From Belliella filtrata (GTDB taxonomy: Bacteria > Bacteroidota > Bacteroidia > Cytophagales > Cyclobacteriaceae): a stretch of 64,000 nucleotides of DNA. The stretch is taken from contig NZ_JAKZGP010000004.1 of assembly GCF_022549775.1 (NCBI RefSeq), positions 1 to 64,000 of the forward strand, read 5' to 3'. The notes beneath the pieces are model-generated. The model saw only the letters and a program-made list of their open reading frames with translations. It ran no database searches and had not been told where the DNA came from. This document shows positions 44,052-54,310 of this stretch, piece after piece. Numbering within the stretch: position 1 is the stretch's first letter; every line of letters begins with the position of its first letter. A program made the position numbers and the translations under genes.

Positions 44052-45263
44052 TCATCCTTCTTCTAACCAATCTTCACCTAGAAGTTTGATCAACTTTTGG
44101 TTATATTTTTCTTTTTCAGCTTCATTTCCAAGTCTTTCATGCACTTGGAATAGAATCCTAAGGATATCTGTTGACTCAGGCTGAATCTCTGATGCTCTTG
44201 TGAAATATGGAATTGATTCTCTGTAAAGGTCCTCAGCTTCTTTGTTCATTGCATCTGATTTTGCTTCCCACTCTTCGTCAGAAAGTCCACCTACTTCATT
44301 CAGGATTACCCTTGCTTTTTCTAAGTAGATCGCTCCAGCATAATTATTACCTTCAAAGAATTCAGGATCAGCTTCTACTGATTTTTTGTATTGCTCCAAT
44401 GCACCCTCTAGGTCTCCAGACTGCTCAAGCAAATATCCATATCTTAATAAGATTCCAGGGTTTTTTGGATCATTTTCCAATGCAGAAACTACAGAAGTCA
44501 ATGCCTCATCCATTTTGTTCAACTGAAGTAACAATTGGATTTCATATTCAGCCAAAGTCTTGTCTGTAGGGTCTGCTTTTCTTGCCTCACCGATAAGTCT
44601 TAAAGCTTCTTCTGGATCATTATCTTCACTATTAGCGATTTGAATCAAGAAGTAATAAGCATTCAACTTATTATATTCTTCAATATCTAACAATCTAGTG
44701 AAGTATTTTTTAGCTTCAGCTGTCTTACCAAGATCGTTAGCCAAGTAGCCAGCGTTGAAATTCATCGTAGTATCCACAGGGTCAATATCAGCAGCCAAAG
44801 CAAAATACTCATAAGCCATCTCAAAGTTATCTTCTTCATAAGTATCGATAGCCTTTCTGAAAGATACATTCTTCAGGGTATATATTCCGTAAGGCCTAAG
44901 ATTTTCAGGCATACCATCAATATCTTCTTTATATACTTCTTTTCCTACTTTTGAGCTTTCGTCATTATCGACCATGCCCATAGTGCTGTTGAAAGTATCA
45001 AATGCATCTCTTCCTACATCAACAGTAGACATATCATCTACTTCACCTGATTCAAACATTTTTGTCTGAATTTTCCCTTTCAAAAGATAATTTGCAGGAT
45101 CATCTTTTGTCTCTGGATCTTGTAAAGCTTCATTTATTTCATCAAGGGCAGTAGTCAATTCTCCCTTCTTGAAATTTCTCTCAGCAGATTTCGCAACCTT
45201 TTTCTGAGCGAAACTCACAGAAACAAGACCTGCTAATGCGAACGATAGGATTAATTTTTTCAT
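44052..45263 (-). CDS. Exported tetratricopeptide-repeat protein
   Basis: The signal peptide MKKLILSFALAGLVSVSFAQ leads a 403-residue protein of helical repeats. TPR units are visible at AERNFKKGELTTALDEINEA near 27, FEMAYEYFALAADIDPVD near 147, TAEAKKYFTRLLDIEEYN, and PGILLRYGYLLEQSGDLEGA near 268. The protein is acidic. It probably scaffolds protein contacts in the periplasm. It starts 14 bases after the gyrA stop and shares its transcript and terminator, although a topoisomerase link is not expected. Confidence 0.85.
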   Translation of the reverse strand: MKKLILSFALAGLVSVSFAQKKVAKSAERNFKKGELTTALDEINEALQDPETKDDPANYLLKGKIQTKMFESGEVDDMSTVDVGRDAFDTFNSTMGMVDNDESSKVGKEVYKEDIDGMPENLRPYGIYTLKNVSFRKAIDTYEEDNFEMAYEYFALAADIDPVDTTMNFNAGYLANDLGKTAEAKKYFTRLLDIEEYNKLNAYYFLIQIANSEDNDPEEALRLIGEARKADPTDKTLAEYEIQLLLQLNKMDEALTSVVSALENDPKNPGILLRYGYLLEQSGDLEGALEQYKKSVEADPEFFEGNNYAGAIYLEKARVILNEVGGLSDEEWEAKSDAMNKEAEDLYRESIPYFTRASEIQPESTDILRILFQVHERLGNEAEKEKYNQKLIKLLGEDWLEEG

Positions 45264-45277
45264 TTTTTTCTATTAAC

Positions 45278-47818
45278 TTAATTGTTTGGTTCCTCGGTTA
45301 TATTGCCATCAGTTTCAGGATTCTCTCCTTCCACATTAACATTCGATTCATCTTCTAATTCTACTTCAGATTCATCTTTTCTAATTTTTTCTACAGATGA
45401 AATTTCATCGTTTTCACCTAGCTTAATTAGTCTAACTCCTTGAGTTGCTCTTCCCATTACGCGTAGGTTTGAAACTGGAGTTCTTATGGTGATACCAGAC
45501 TTATTGATGATCATCAAGTCATCAGTATCTACTACCTCTTTGATTGCTACTAGTGTCCCTGTTTTTTCAGTTACATTCATAGCTTTCACTCCTTTCCCTC
45601 CTCTATTTGTAATTCTGTACTCATCCAAAGGTGATCTTTTACCATATCCTTTTTCGGATACTACCAACAAGTTGGCATCTTCACGAGAGGCACATACCAT
45701 GCCAATCACGTGATCATTAACATTACTTAACGTTATGGCTTTTACCCCCGTAGCAGTTCTACCCATTGGTCTAACTGTAGACTCATGGAAATGTATCGCT
45801 CTTCCAGATCCTGCAGCTATGATGATATGGGTATCACCATTTGTCATTTCCACTTGCATCAACTGATCTTCATCTCTGATATTCAAGGCAATGATACCGT
45901 TGGCGCGTGGTCTTGAATACTGTTCAAGTGTGGTTTTCTTAATGATACCTTTCTTGGTAACCATAACCAAGAAGTTATTGTTGATGTAATCAACATCATT
46001 CAAATCACCTACTTGAATAATTGATCTGATTTTATCTTCTGAAGTTATATTGATAAGGTTCTGTATTGGTCTTCCTTTGGACGCTTTTGCTCCTTCAGGA
46101 ATCGCATAAGTCTTCAACCAGAACAACTTCCCTAGATCAGTGAAAATCAAAAGATAATTGTGAGTGGAAGCGGTAAATAAATACTCTGTCCAATCGTCGT
46201 CCTTCGTAGTGGCTCCTCTTGATCCCACTCCTCCTCTACTTTGAGTTCTGTATTCCGTCAAAGCTGTTCTTTTGATATATCCTTGATGAGAAACGGTGAT
46301 TACCACTTCTTCATTTGGAATCATATCCTCATAGCTGAAATCTTCCGCATTGTGCTCAATCAGCGTACGTCTAGGATCACTGTATCTATCCTTCATCTCT
46401 GTGAGCTCATCCTTGATGATCTGCATCCTCTTGTCCTCGTTTGCAAGAATCTCCTTAAGCTCTTCTATCAATTTCATGATTTGATCATATTCTTCTTGGA
46501 TCTTCTCACGCTCCATACCCGTCAATCGCTGAAGTCTCATATCCAAGATCGCTCTAGCTTGAATCTCACTTAATTCAAACCTCTCCATCAAACCATTTCT
46601 AGCTGTCTCTGGATCTCTCGAATTTCTGATCAAGGAAATAACTTCGTCCAAATTATCCAATGCTATCAAATAACCTTGCAAAATGTGAGCTCTCTTCTCA
46701 GCTTCTCTCAGCTCATACTCCGTACGTCTCACCACAACTTCATGTCTGTGGCTGACATAATGGACTATCATGTCTTTTAGGTTCAAGGTATGAGGTCTAC
46801 CTTTTACTAAAGCTACATTATTTACTGAAAATGAAGTCTGTAACTGGGTTTGCTTATAGAGATTATTTAATACAACATTTGAAATGGCATCTCTTTTCAA
46901 TTCATAGACGATTCTCATACCTTGGCGGTCAGACTCGTCTCTGATAGCAGAGATTCCATCAATTTTCTTTTCATTGATTAGCTGAGCCGTTTTTTCGATC
47001 ATATTGGCTTTGTTCACCAAATATGGGATTTCGGTGATAATGATCATCTCTTTGCCGCTATCTTTTGTCTCGATTTCAGCTTTACCACGAACAACGATCC
47101 TTCCACGGCCAGTTTCAAATGCAGCTTTCACACCATTGTAACCATATATAGTGGCTCCCGTAGGAAAATCTGGTGCGACAATGTGCTCCATCAATTCGGA
47201 GATTGTAATCTCCCTATTGTCTATATAAGCAATGATACCATCTACCACCTCACCGAGGTTATGTGGAGCCATATTCGTAGCCATACCCACAGCAATACCC
47301 GAAGCACCATTTAGCAACAATGCGGGGATTTTCGCAGGCAGTACTACAGGCTCTTTCAATGAATCATCAAAGTTCAATTGAAAATCGACTGTATCTTTAT
47401 TGATATCTATCAATAACTCCTCAGCAATTCTTTTAAGCCTAGCCTCAGTATAACGCATCGCAGCTGGATTATCTCCATCTACTGAACCAAAGTTCCCTTG
47501 ACCGTCTACAAGCGGATACCTCAATGACCATGGCTGAGCCATACGAACCATTGTCTCGTACACAGCAGAGTCACCGTGTGGGTGATACTTACCTAGTACT
47601 TCTCCTACTATCCTAGCAGATTTTTTAAAAGGCTTATTATGTAATACTCCCAATTCTTGCATTCCGAATAAAATCCTTCGGTGAACTGGTTTTAGTCCGT
47701 CTCGGACATCTGGAAGTGCTCTGGAAACAATGACCGACATCGAATAATCGATGTAGGCTCCACGCATTTCTTCCTCAATGTTAATTGGTATGATATTCTC
47801 GTTTTCTCCTTGAGCCAT
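45278..47818 (-). CDS. gyrA: DNA gyrase subunit A
   Basis: Cleavage-religation subunit of gyrase, which adds negative supercoils. [19 protein letters not shown] is near residue 32. The quinolone region [14 protein letters not shown] has Ser84 and Glu88, residues usual in sensitive enzymes. Catalytic Tyr123 lies in [10 protein letters not shown]. The GyrA-box of the C-terminal pinwheel is present as [10 protein letters not shown] near 518, which distinguishes it from parC at 3599. The tail after about 810 is acidic. Length 846. Its partner gyrB is not in the window. The TPR gene follows in the same transcript. Confidence 0.95.
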   Translation of the reverse strand: MAQGENENIIPINIEEEMRGAYIDYSMSVIVSRALPDVRDGLKPVHRRILFGMQELGVLHNKPFKKSARIVGEVLGKYHPHGDSAVYETMVRMAQPWSLRYPLVDGQGNFGSVDGDNPAAMRYTEARLKRIAEELLIDINKDTVDFQLNFDDSLKEPVVLPAKIPALLLNGASGIAVGMATNMAPHNLGEVVDGIIAYIDNREITISELMEHIVAPDFPTGATIYGYNGVKAAFETGRGRIVVRGKAEIETKDSGKEMIIITEIPYLVNKANMIEKTAQLINEKKIDGISAIRDESDRQGMRIVYELKRDAISNVVLNNLYKQTQLQTSFSVNNVALVKGRPHTLNLKDMIVHYVSHRHEVVVRRTEYELREAEKRAHILQGYLIALDNLDEVISLIRNSRDPETARNGLMERFELSEIQARAILDMRLQRLTGMEREKIQEEYDQIMKLIEELKEILANEDKRMQIIKDELTEMKDRYSDPRRTLIEHNAEDFSYEDMIPNEEVVITVSHQGYIKRTALTEYRTQSRGGVGSRGATTKDDDWTEYLFTASTHNYLLIFTDLGKLFWLKTYAIPEGAKASKGRPIQNLINITSEDKIRSIIQVGDLNDVDYINNNFLVMVTKKGIIKKTTLEQYSRPRANGIIALNIRDEDQLMQVEMTNGDTHIIIAAGSGRAIHFHESTVRPMGRTATGVKAITLSNVNDHVIGMVCASREDANLLVVSEKGYGKRSPLDEYRITNRGGKGVKAMNVTEKTGTLVAIKEVVDTDDLMIINKSGITIRTPVSNLRVMGRATQGVRLIKLGENDEISSVEKIRKDESEVELEDESNVNVEGENPETDGNITEEPNN

Positions 47819-47915
47819 ATTTATCTATTCTCAACAATAAGCTTGCAAGATAATAAAAAGTATATGGTTTTGAAACATGAATTTTACATACTATTTATTG
47901 GGTTTTATTGGTTTT

Positions 47916-48893
47916 TTAGTACCACTGACCAACTTTTCTATTTTGAAGATTCCAAATGGAGCTACCCCTGTATTCTACTCCATCATGTAAGTGCTTCATA
48001 ACCACACCACAACCTTGTACTTTACACCTCTTTGTACCTGGAAGACTTATCGACATTCCTACTTGCAAACCAAAAAGCTGCTGTTTGATCTGTTGAAATT
48101 CTTCCATATCGATTCCTGCATAGGAAGCATTTCTAAATTCCGCCCCTCCTTTGACAAAAAGTCTGGCATACTCAGAAAACTCCCTTTCAATTCTCAAAGC
48201 AATACCATAGTAAGGATCATTGTTTACAATCAAACGTTGATCAGGTAAAGTTCTAGGGTAAAGTTGTCCATACTCTCCTTCCAAAACAAATCTCCAAGGG
48301 TAGTTTTGACGCATCCTTTGATTTTTTTCAGATTGCATGTAGGTGTTTTGGGTAGCGTATTTTTTGTATTTCCATTTCAAAAAACTAATTCTCCGCTTTG
48401 CATCATAAAGTACCAAGCCAAAAGTACCGTAAATCTTATCATAAGTATAAGCTTGCTGATCAAAACTGAAATCATAATCTCCTCCAGCCATTACAGACTG
48501 CTGCCCAACCTCTCGACCATAGCCACCACCCAATACAAAAATATCAAACAAGTTGAGCCTAACACCAAGATTGATCGGTACTCCAAATCCTGATCCTGTA
48601 AAATTTATGGTATCATTCAAGGTTATATCTCTTGCCAAGTCTGTATTGCGGACTTGTGAAACAGGGTAATCACTCGGCTGGCTAGAATTAAAATCCATGT
48701 TATTCATCAGATAATTTCCACCAGTGGAAAGCTCAAAGCTAAAGTTACTTATCGCTTTTCGAAACGTATTCCCCAAATTACTTTCACTCATTCTGCCTTT
48801 CTTTGCCTTAGTGTCAATGCCAAAAAAGTCTTCTTGACTGAAGCAAAATGTACTAATAAATAGAAATACGAGTGTTAGAATTTTTGATTTCAT
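47916..48893 (-). CDS. Outer-membrane barrel-like protein with conserved Cys-containing tail
   Basis: The signal peptide (MKSKILTLVFLFISTFCFSQ) starts at 48893. The frame is open to 48980, but that part runs over the terminator of the next gene, so the extra 29 residues are rejected; ATG 48899 is a close alternative. The mature part shows alternating strands of an outer-membrane barrel (FGVPINLGVRLNLFD, IYGTFGLVLYDAKRR, LQVGMSISLPG). It ends with a compact tail: CKVQGCGVVMKHLHDG, then EYRGSSIW and QNRKVGQW. I recall similar His/Arg-rich tails in other Bacteroidota proteins. Function unknown. gyrA follows 97 bases downstream. Confidence 0.7.
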   Translation of the reverse strand: MKSKILTLVFLFISTFCFSQEDFFGIDTKAKKGRMSESNLGNTFRKAISNFSFELSTGGNYLMNNMDFNSSQPSDYPVSQVRNTDLARDITLNDTINFTGSGFGVPINLGVRLNLFDIFVLGGGYGREVGQQSVMAGGDYDFSFDQQAYTYDKIYGTFGLVLYDAKRRISFLKWKYKKYATQNTYMQSEKNQRMRQNYPWRFVLEGEYGQLYPRTLPDQRLIVNNDPYYGIALRIEREFSEYARLFVKGGAEFRNASYAGIDMEEFQQIKQQLFGLQVGMSISLPGTKRCKVQGCGVVMKHLHDGVEYRGSSIWNLQNRKVGQWY

Positions 48894-48953
48894 AAACATA
48901 CTCAAGATAAACGACCGACTAACCTGATTTGATATGGTAAAAATGCATAAAAA

Positions 48954-48976
48954 AAGGCCTTCAAATTGAAGACCTT
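48954..48976 (-). terminator. Terminator of the small exported-protein gene
   Basis: On the minus strand AAGGTCTTCAA, one-base loop, TTGAAGGCCTT, then TTTTTTT. One G-U pair in the stem. It lies 31 bases after the stop at 49008. Confidence 0.85.
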
Positions 48977-49007
48977 CCAAAATATTTTAAATAAAATTCA
49001 TTTTAGA

Positions 49008-49517
49008 TTAAAGTGACTCTCCTTCTACAGCAGCTTCATCTTCTTTACTTTTATACTCAGCGATTAGGGTATCCACTTTCTCTTTCACTTCAGGGTCTTC
49101 CTTAATTGCTTTGTTTACTTTGTTATATGTAGCTGCTCCCAATACTTCTTGATCCATGATCAAATCAGTTTTATATTGTTTGATATCATCACCGATTGAA
49201 CCTATAAAGTCTTGAATCCTTTGAAATTCTTTCTTTTCTTCGTCGGTCACATTTTTTTCAGCAAGTTTCTCTTCATCTCCCCAAGCTGCCTTGATCTCAT
49301 TATATCTTGCTCCACCACCTTCAATTACTTCATTGGATTTGATCATTTCTTCCATTTCAGCCTGCTTATTTGCAAGAAATTTAGCAACCTTTGCTTCCAT
49401 TGAGGCAAATTTTGCCATTTCTTCTTCTGTCACTTCTTCAGTGTCTTCCTGTGCATTTACTTGCACACTCATCATACCCAACATCAAGAAGGCTAATACA
49501 AATACTCTTTTCATCAT
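49008..49517 (-). CDS. Exported Glu/Lys-rich protein of unknown function
   Basis: MMKRVFVLAFLMLGMMSVQV then NAQ is a signal peptide; the second Met (49514) is an equally good start. The 145-residue mature part is acidic, rich in Glu and Lys, and predicted mostly helical (EEVTEEEMAKFASMEAKVAK). No Cys and no known motif are visible. It has its own terminator at 48954-48976. It could be a periplasmic chaperone-like or structural protein, but nothing in the sequence proves a role. Confidence 0.65.
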   Translation of the reverse strand: MMKRVFVLAFLMLGMMSVQVNAQEDTEEVTEEEMAKFASMEAKVAKFLANKQAEMEEMIKSNEVIEGGGARYNEIKAAWGDEEKLAEKNVTDEEKKEFQRIQDFIGSIGDDIKQYKTDLIMDQEVLGAATYNKVNKAIKEDPEVKEKVDTLIAEYKSKEDEAAVEGESL

Positions 49518-49603
49518 GACTCTTATTTGATTTAGTTTTTAATAAAATTCAATTTACAAGAAAATGTTTAAAGCTCATTTTCACAAGGAATTGCACAAAA
49601 ACC

Positions 49604-49629
49604 TTGCCTTAAAAATTGTTAAAAGGCAA
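49604..49629 (-). terminator. Probable terminator of rpe
   Basis: On the minus strand TTGCCTT (49629-49623), 12-base loop, AAGGCAA (49610-49604), then GGTTTTTG. It lies 38 bases after the rpe stop. The T-run is offset by two bases. Confidence 0.5.
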
Positions 49630-49666
49630 ATTCTTCTGATTGAAGGAAGAAATAGAGATGATATTA

Positions 49667-50317
49667 CTATAAAGATTTCAATGATTTAATCGTCTCAATT
49701 GGATCCGCTGAATTGAATACAAAACTACCCGCTACCAATACATCTGCTCCGGCTTCGATCAATAATGGTGCGTTCTGCTGATTCACTCCACCATCAATTT
49801 CTATCTCGGTACTTGTACCTTGTTCGATAATGATTTCTTTTAACCTTCTCACCTTGGCGTATGTTTGCTCGATAAACTTCTGGCCTCCAAATCCTGGGTT
49901 GACTGACATGATACACACCAAGTCTGTATCCTTGATAACATCTTTCAACAATTCTACTGATGTATGAGGGTTGATAGCTATGCCAGCTTTACATCCCAAT
50001 TGCCTAATGGCTTGTAAAGTCCTATGCAAGTGAGTACATGCTTCATAATGGACCGATATGATGGCAGCACCAGCTTCTTTGAAAGCTGACAAATACTGAT
50101 CTGGATTGGTAATCATGAGGTGCACATCAAGCGGCTTATTTGCATGTCTATTGACAGCTTCTGTTACAGGAATACCAAAAGAGATATTGGGAACAAAAAC
50201 TCCATCCATGATATCCACATGAATGTAATCAGTCTCCGATGCGTTTAGCATCTCTATTTCCTTCTGAAGGTTGGCGAAATCCGAGGCTAAAATCGAGGGT
50301 GCAATTTTTACTGACAT
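49667..50317 (-). CDS. rpe: Ribulose-phosphate 3-epimerase
   Basis: TIM-barrel enzyme interconverting ribulose 5-phosphate and xylulose 5-phosphate in the pentose phosphate pathway. It has IAPSILASDFANLQ at the start, the metal and catalytic segments DYIHVDIMDGVFVPNISFG and HLMITNP, VNPGFGGQKF near 140, and IDGGVNQQNAP near 174 with the catalytic Asp. At 216 residues it is of full length. It lies 51 bases downstream of the subtilase gene on the same strand. Confidence 0.95.
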   Translation of the reverse strand: MSVKIAPSILASDFANLQKEIEMLNASETDYIHVDIMDGVFVPNISFGIPVTEAVNRHANKPLDVHLMITNPDQYLSAFKEAGAAIISVHYEACTHLHRTLQAIRQLGCKAGIAINPHTSVELLKDVIKDTDLVCIMSVNPGFGGQKFIEQTYAKVRRLKEIIIEQGTSTEIEIDGGVNQQNAPLLIEAGADVLVAGSFVFNSADPIETIKSLKSL

Positions 50318-50368
50318 TTATAGCAAATTTTATTTTGCTGCAAAGGAAACAAAAAAGTCAATACTCCC

Positions 50369-52009
50369 CTATCTTTTGATCAATTTTGTCCTCTTGATCG
50401 TACTTCCAGACTGTGCCTCTATCATATAAACACCTTGGGAAAGTAGTGGAAGCTCTATTTCATAAGGTTTGTCTATCCTATCCCGAAGCATCCTACCTTC
50501 TAGCACCATTTGTCCCGAAAGTGTTTTGATTACATATGTGGCAATAAATTCACTTCCAAACACTACATTGAGGGTATTTCCAGAAATAGGATTTGGATAT
50601 ACTTTCCATACTTCTTCCTCTTTTGGGTTTTCTATGTCTAGCACCTTACCATAATAAGCGTAATGAAAATTTGGAATACCGTGACCAAGCCGATTATCAG
50701 GGGCATCAGCTTGTGTGGCACTTTCAAGCAAGGCGGTGATTAACTCATCCTTACTCCACTCAGGCTTAGCTTGCCACAATCCTGCTGCCAATGCAGCAAT
50801 TTGTGGTGATGAAAAAGATGTCCCATTGGCTCTATTGACAGCACCATTGGAACGAAACAAATATACACCCTCCCCAAAAGTAGACAAGTCTGGCTTGATT
50901 CGTCCATCTGCGGTTGGACCCTGGGAGCTAAAGGCAGCCATTTCTCCAGAAGTATTGGTGGCTCCTATTGTTAAAATCCCTCTGGCATCTGCTGGAGCAG
51001 TCAAAGTTGAGGCACCACTTCTGCCATAATTCCCTGCACTATTGACTACCAAGATACCTTTGGTGCCAGCTATGGCAGCTCCCTGACTGATCACAGCGCT
51101 ATTCCCATCGAGATCTTCAACGCCATAATCCATCTCCGAATCATCGAAATCAAAATAACCTAATGATGAATTTATAACATCAACTCCTAAGCTATCAGCG
51201 AAGGCTGCGGCTTTAACCCAATTATATTCTTCAATTCGATATTCAGAATCATTGTCTTCTGTGATACAAAGGATATAAGAAGCTTCTGGTGCGCCTGACA
51301 CAAGGGATTCCTCCTTGTTTGCAGCAATGAGTGAAAGTACATTTGTCCCATGCTGATGTTTGGTGAAGACATTATCATTCGATAGGGTTACAAAATCTTT
51401 GATAGCTACAATCTGATTATTGTCAACTAAATGTCTCAAACCATCTATGGTGTCAACCCCAGGGAAACCTGCATCAAACACAGCAATCAGCATTCCTTCA
51501 CCTTTAAAACCCAAAGCATGCATTTCATCGATTCCTAAAACCCCATTTTGAAAGGTATACACTTCTTCATTAGTCCTATTTCCTTTGAGGTTTATCTTAA
51601 ACTGAAGTCCCTTTTTGATTTTTTGAATTGCTTTATCACCTTTTCCTAAGTTGGGAGAAACCAAAACCACTTTATCTACATACGCTAAATTCTCAATATC
51701 CCCTATATGGTCTTCACTGATTGTTGCTAATGAAGCATTTAGCCAACTGACCTGGTATAAGAATTCTTCTACAAATGGACGGATACCTTCAATGTAAGTT
51801 GGAGAAACTGGTAAATCTAAAGAATCGATTGCTATACCTTGTTTTGCTCTCCGATCGATGGCTTTTGGAGAGAGAAATGCTTGAGGATCCTCAAACGTCA
51901 AATTATCATGAGGCTTGTGCTTAAAATGTACAGCGTAAGTATGCTGTGAAAAAGCCACTCCATAGAAACCAAAACACATTAAAAATAAACAAAATCTAAT
52001 TTTTCCCAT
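50369..52009 (-). CDS. Subtilisin-like serine protease with T9SS sorting domain
   Basis: Secreted S8 peptidase. The signal peptide ends near residue 22. The catalytic triad fits Asp179 (VFDAGFPGVD), His220 (HQHGTNVLS) and Ser398 (GTSFSSPQ), with the oxyanion Asn in NSAGNYGR. A pro-region of about 140 residues precedes the core. The last 75 residues form a type IX secretion C-terminal domain: VYPNPISGNTLNVVFG at its start and GVYMIEAQSGSTIKRTKLI at the end. It should be exported by T9SS and anchored or released. Its start overlaps the upstream lipoprotein gene by 14 bases. Confidence 0.92.
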   Translation of the reverse strand: MGKIRFCLFLMCFGFYGVAFSQHTYAVHFKHKPHDNLTFEDPQAFLSPKAIDRRAKQGIAIDSLDLPVSPTYIEGIRPFVEEFLYQVSWLNASLATISEDHIGDIENLAYVDKVVLVSPNLGKGDKAIQKIKKGLQFKINLKGNRTNEEVYTFQNGVLGIDEMHALGFKGEGMLIAVFDAGFPGVDTIDGLRHLVDNNQIVAIKDFVTLSNDNVFTKHQHGTNVLSLIAANKEESLVSGAPEASYILCITEDNDSEYRIEEYNWVKAAAFADSLGVDVINSSLGYFDFDDSEMDYGVEDLDGNSAVISQGAAIAGTKGILVVNSAGNYGRSGASTLTAPADARGILTIGATNTSGEMAAFSSQGPTADGRIKPDLSTFGEGVYLFRSNGAVNRANGTSFSSPQIAALAAGLWQAKPEWSKDELITALLESATQADAPDNRLGHGIPNFHYAYYGKVLDIENPKEEEVWKVYPNPISGNTLNVVFGSEFIATYVIKTLSGQMVLEGRMLRDRIDKPYEIELPLLSQGVYMIEAQSGSTIKRTKLIKR

Positions 52010-52679
52010 AGTTGATAATTTTCATATGGACCATACTTCCAGACTCTTCAATTTGCTGTCCCAGACAATCATTTCTAGAGCAATAGCTGATTACTTCATA
52101 ATATGACTCAATCATCCCCACTCCTTTTGCAAATACTTCAAAACGGTTATCTCGAGAAGTGATCTGGTCATCATCCTCTTCTTGCAAAACTCTTGCCGCT
52201 TGCGTGTAATTGATATTATTCAATACATATGAACCAAACAAATCAATCTCAAAGGTTTCAGTAGCATTGCTTGAATAGATTCTTGCATCCCATTGTTTTC
52301 CCAGACTTGGAGGAAATGGAAACTTAACCACCCTTTCATTTTCCTCCATAATTACAAGTGCATTATTTCGGACGAAAAGAGCATAGTTGCCAACCACATC
52401 ATATTCATTGGGAGCATCACCTTTTTCCCTTTCTAGGACAAAAACCTCAATACCTTCATCATTGAAATAGGTATAATCTACTTTATCTCTTAAAAAATAC
52501 GTATTTAGCTCTTCATCATTTTCACCGAATATAATCCTTTCGGTTACTTCATACTCCCAAAAAAGCCCTTCTTCCAAAGGTTGAAAATCAAACCCCATGT
52601 CTCTATTGACCTGTTCGACTTCTCGGCAACCCATGAGGAGCAAACCCAAGCATACGGCCTTAACAATATATCTCAACAT
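51996..52679 (-). CDS. Lipoprotein of unknown function upstream of the subtilase
   Basis: Signal peptide with lipobox LLLMGCRE (Cys18) marks a lipoprotein. The mature 210 residues are beta-rich and acidic, with a Cys pair (YCSRNDCLGQ) near residue 201. No recognised domain is visible. The last 14 bases overlap the start of the T9SS-exported subtilase, so the two are translated together, and a shared task such as chaperoning or anchoring the protease is possible. Confidence 0.7.
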   Translation of the reverse strand: MLRYIVKAVCLGLLLMGCREVEQVNRDMGFDFQPLEEGLFWEYEVTERIIFGENDEELNTYFLRDKVDYTYFNDEGIEVFVLEREKGDAPNEYDVVGNYALFVRNNALVIMEENERVVKFPFPPSLGKQWDARIYSSNATETFEIDLFGSYVLNNINYTQAARVLQEEDDDQITSRDNRFEVFAKGVGMIESYYEVISYCSRNDCLGQQIEESGSMVHMKIINYGKN

Positions 52680-52763
52680 AAATATCGCTTCTGAACGCTA
52701 AAAATACGTTATTCGGACGAAAACCTTTACCTTAGCACATAGAAAATCAAAAATAAACATAGC

Positions 52764-53390
52764 ATGGCTCTCAAGACTTTTGTTAAAATAAGCAATATCA
52801 ACAACCTAAGTGATGCACGATACTGTGCAGGGATGTATGTAGACCTTATGGGCTTCAACCTAGAAAACAATCACAAAGATTTTGTAACTCCTGAAAAATA
52901 CAAAGAAATCACAGATTGGATTTCAGGGGTAGCTTTTGTTGCTGAATTTGAAACTACCCATCCTGATAAAATTTTAGAAACAGTAAAATCCTACCCAAAT
53001 TTAACTTCGATAGAAATCAAAGAAGAGTTTCATATCAAAATGCTTGTAAATTCAGGATATGGGATCATTTGGAAAATAAATGTAAAAAACTTGGGTGATT
53101 TGGATGATTTGATCGCCAAAGCTGACTCTTACAAAAACTTCGACGTCGTTTTACACCTTTCAAGTGATAACCTCAACATGGAGGATGAAGTGCTCGGGAA
53201 AATTAAATCACTTGCTTCAAGTTGTAATGTTTTATTGGGTTTTGGTATAAATGCAGACAATATCACTGAAACCGTCGAACAAACAGGTGTAAAAGGCATC
53301 TGCCTTAAAGGTGGTGATGAAATAAAACCTGGTGTAAGAGATTTTGATGAATTGGCGGACATTTTAGAATCATTAGAAATCGAGGATTAA
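52764..53390 (+). CDS. TrpF-like TIM-barrel protein lacking catalytic Cys
   Basis: The 208 residues follow the phosphoribosylanthranilate isomerase outline: FVKISNINNLSDARYCAGM at the start, GFGINADNITETVEQTGVKG near 155 (split in family terms), and a GDEIKPGVRDFDEL end that matches the SGVESSPGKKD segment of TrpF. The KxCG motif that provides the catalytic Cys reads KISN here, and the acidic partner is not obvious. It is probably a divergent paralogue with another role rather than the tryptophan enzyme. A weak TACCTTAG box lies at 52729-52736. hemF follows 19 bases downstream. Confidence 0.6.
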   Translation: MALKTFVKISNINNLSDARYCAGMYVDLMGFNLENNHKDFVTPEKYKEITDWISGVAFVAEFETTHPDKILETVKSYPNLTSIEIKEEFHIKMLVNSGYGIIWKINVKNLGDLDDLIAKADSYKNFDVVLHLSSDNLNMEDEVLGKIKSLASSCNVLLGFGINADNITETVEQTGVKGICLKGGDEIKPGVRDFDELADILESLEIED

Positions 53391-53409
53391 TACGCAGCCA
53401 GAACAAAAG

Positions 53410-54300
53410 ATGAACAAAGAAAAAATATCAGCAGACTTTCGTGCCATTCAAGATCATATATGTAAGGAATTGGAACTTGAAGACGGCAAAGCAAAGTTTC
53501 AAGAAGACTTATGGTCAAGACCTGAAGGAGGAGGTGGTCGCACCAGAATCATACAAGAAGGTAATATCATAGCCAAAGGAGGCGTAGCTTTTTCAGCTGT
53601 AGAAGGTCCCACGCCAAAAAAAATCCTTGATAAACTCAAACTAGATGAAGCAGACTTTTTTGCTACTGGTGTATCTATCGTGATCCACCCAGATAGCCCA
53701 ATGGTACCAATCATCCATATGAATATCAGGTACTTTGAAATGAGTAATGGGGTTAGGTGGTTTGGTGGCGGAATAGACCTCACCCCACATTATGTAGACG
53801 AAGCTGATGCCAAATACTTCCATCAAGCTGTAAAAGATACTTGTGATCAATACAACGCTACCTATTATCCAAAATTCAAGAATTGGGCTGATGATTATTT
53901 CTTTATCAAGCATAGAAATGAAACTCGAGGAGTTGGGGGAATATTCTTTGATCGCCTCAGTTCTGATGATGAAAATGAAATGAATCAAATTTTTGAATTT
54001 GCTAAAGCCATCGGTTATTTGTTCCCGAAAGTATATCGTCACTTTATGAATAAAAATAGCAAAATTGCTTTTGGGGAAAAAGAAAAACAATGGCAGGCTT
54101 TGCGAAGAGGAAGGTATGTGGAATTCAATCTTGTCTGGGATGCTGGTACCAAATTTGGGCTAGACACCAATGGCAGAACTGAAAGTATACTCATGAGCAT
54201 GCCCCCAATTGCCAACTGGCAATACATGCATCAGCCAGAAGCAGGCTCGGAAGAAGCACATACACTTTCATTGTTGAAAAAGGGCATAGAATGGGTTTGA
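53410..54300 (+). CDS. hemF: Oxygen-dependent coproporphyrinogen III oxidase
   Basis: Converts coproporphyrinogen III to protoporphyrinogen IX with O2 in heme synthesis. HemF signatures are visible: WSRPEGGGGRTRI near residue 36, a IIHMNIRYFEM segment near 99, WFGGGIDLTPHYVDEADAKY near 115, and RRGRYVEFNLVWDAGTKFGL near 226. At 296 residues it is of full length. It implies aerobic life. It is preceded by the TrpF-like gene and followed after 10 bases by the PAP2 gene on the same strand. Confidence 0.95.
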   Translation: MNKEKISADFRAIQDHICKELELEDGKAKFQEDLWSRPEGGGGRTRIIQEGNIIAKGGVAFSAVEGPTPKKILDKLKLDEADFFATGVSIVIHPDSPMVPIIHMNIRYFEMSNGVRWFGGGIDLTPHYVDEADAKYFHQAVKDTCDQYNATYYPKFKNWADDYFFIKHRNETRGVGGIFFDRLSSDDENEMNQIFEFAKAIGYLFPKVYRHFMNKNSKIAFGEKEKQWQALRRGRYVEFNLVWDAGTKFGLDTNGRTESILMSMPPIANWQYMHQPEAGSEEAHTLSLLKKGIEWV

Positions 54301-54310
54301 ATATAGCACT

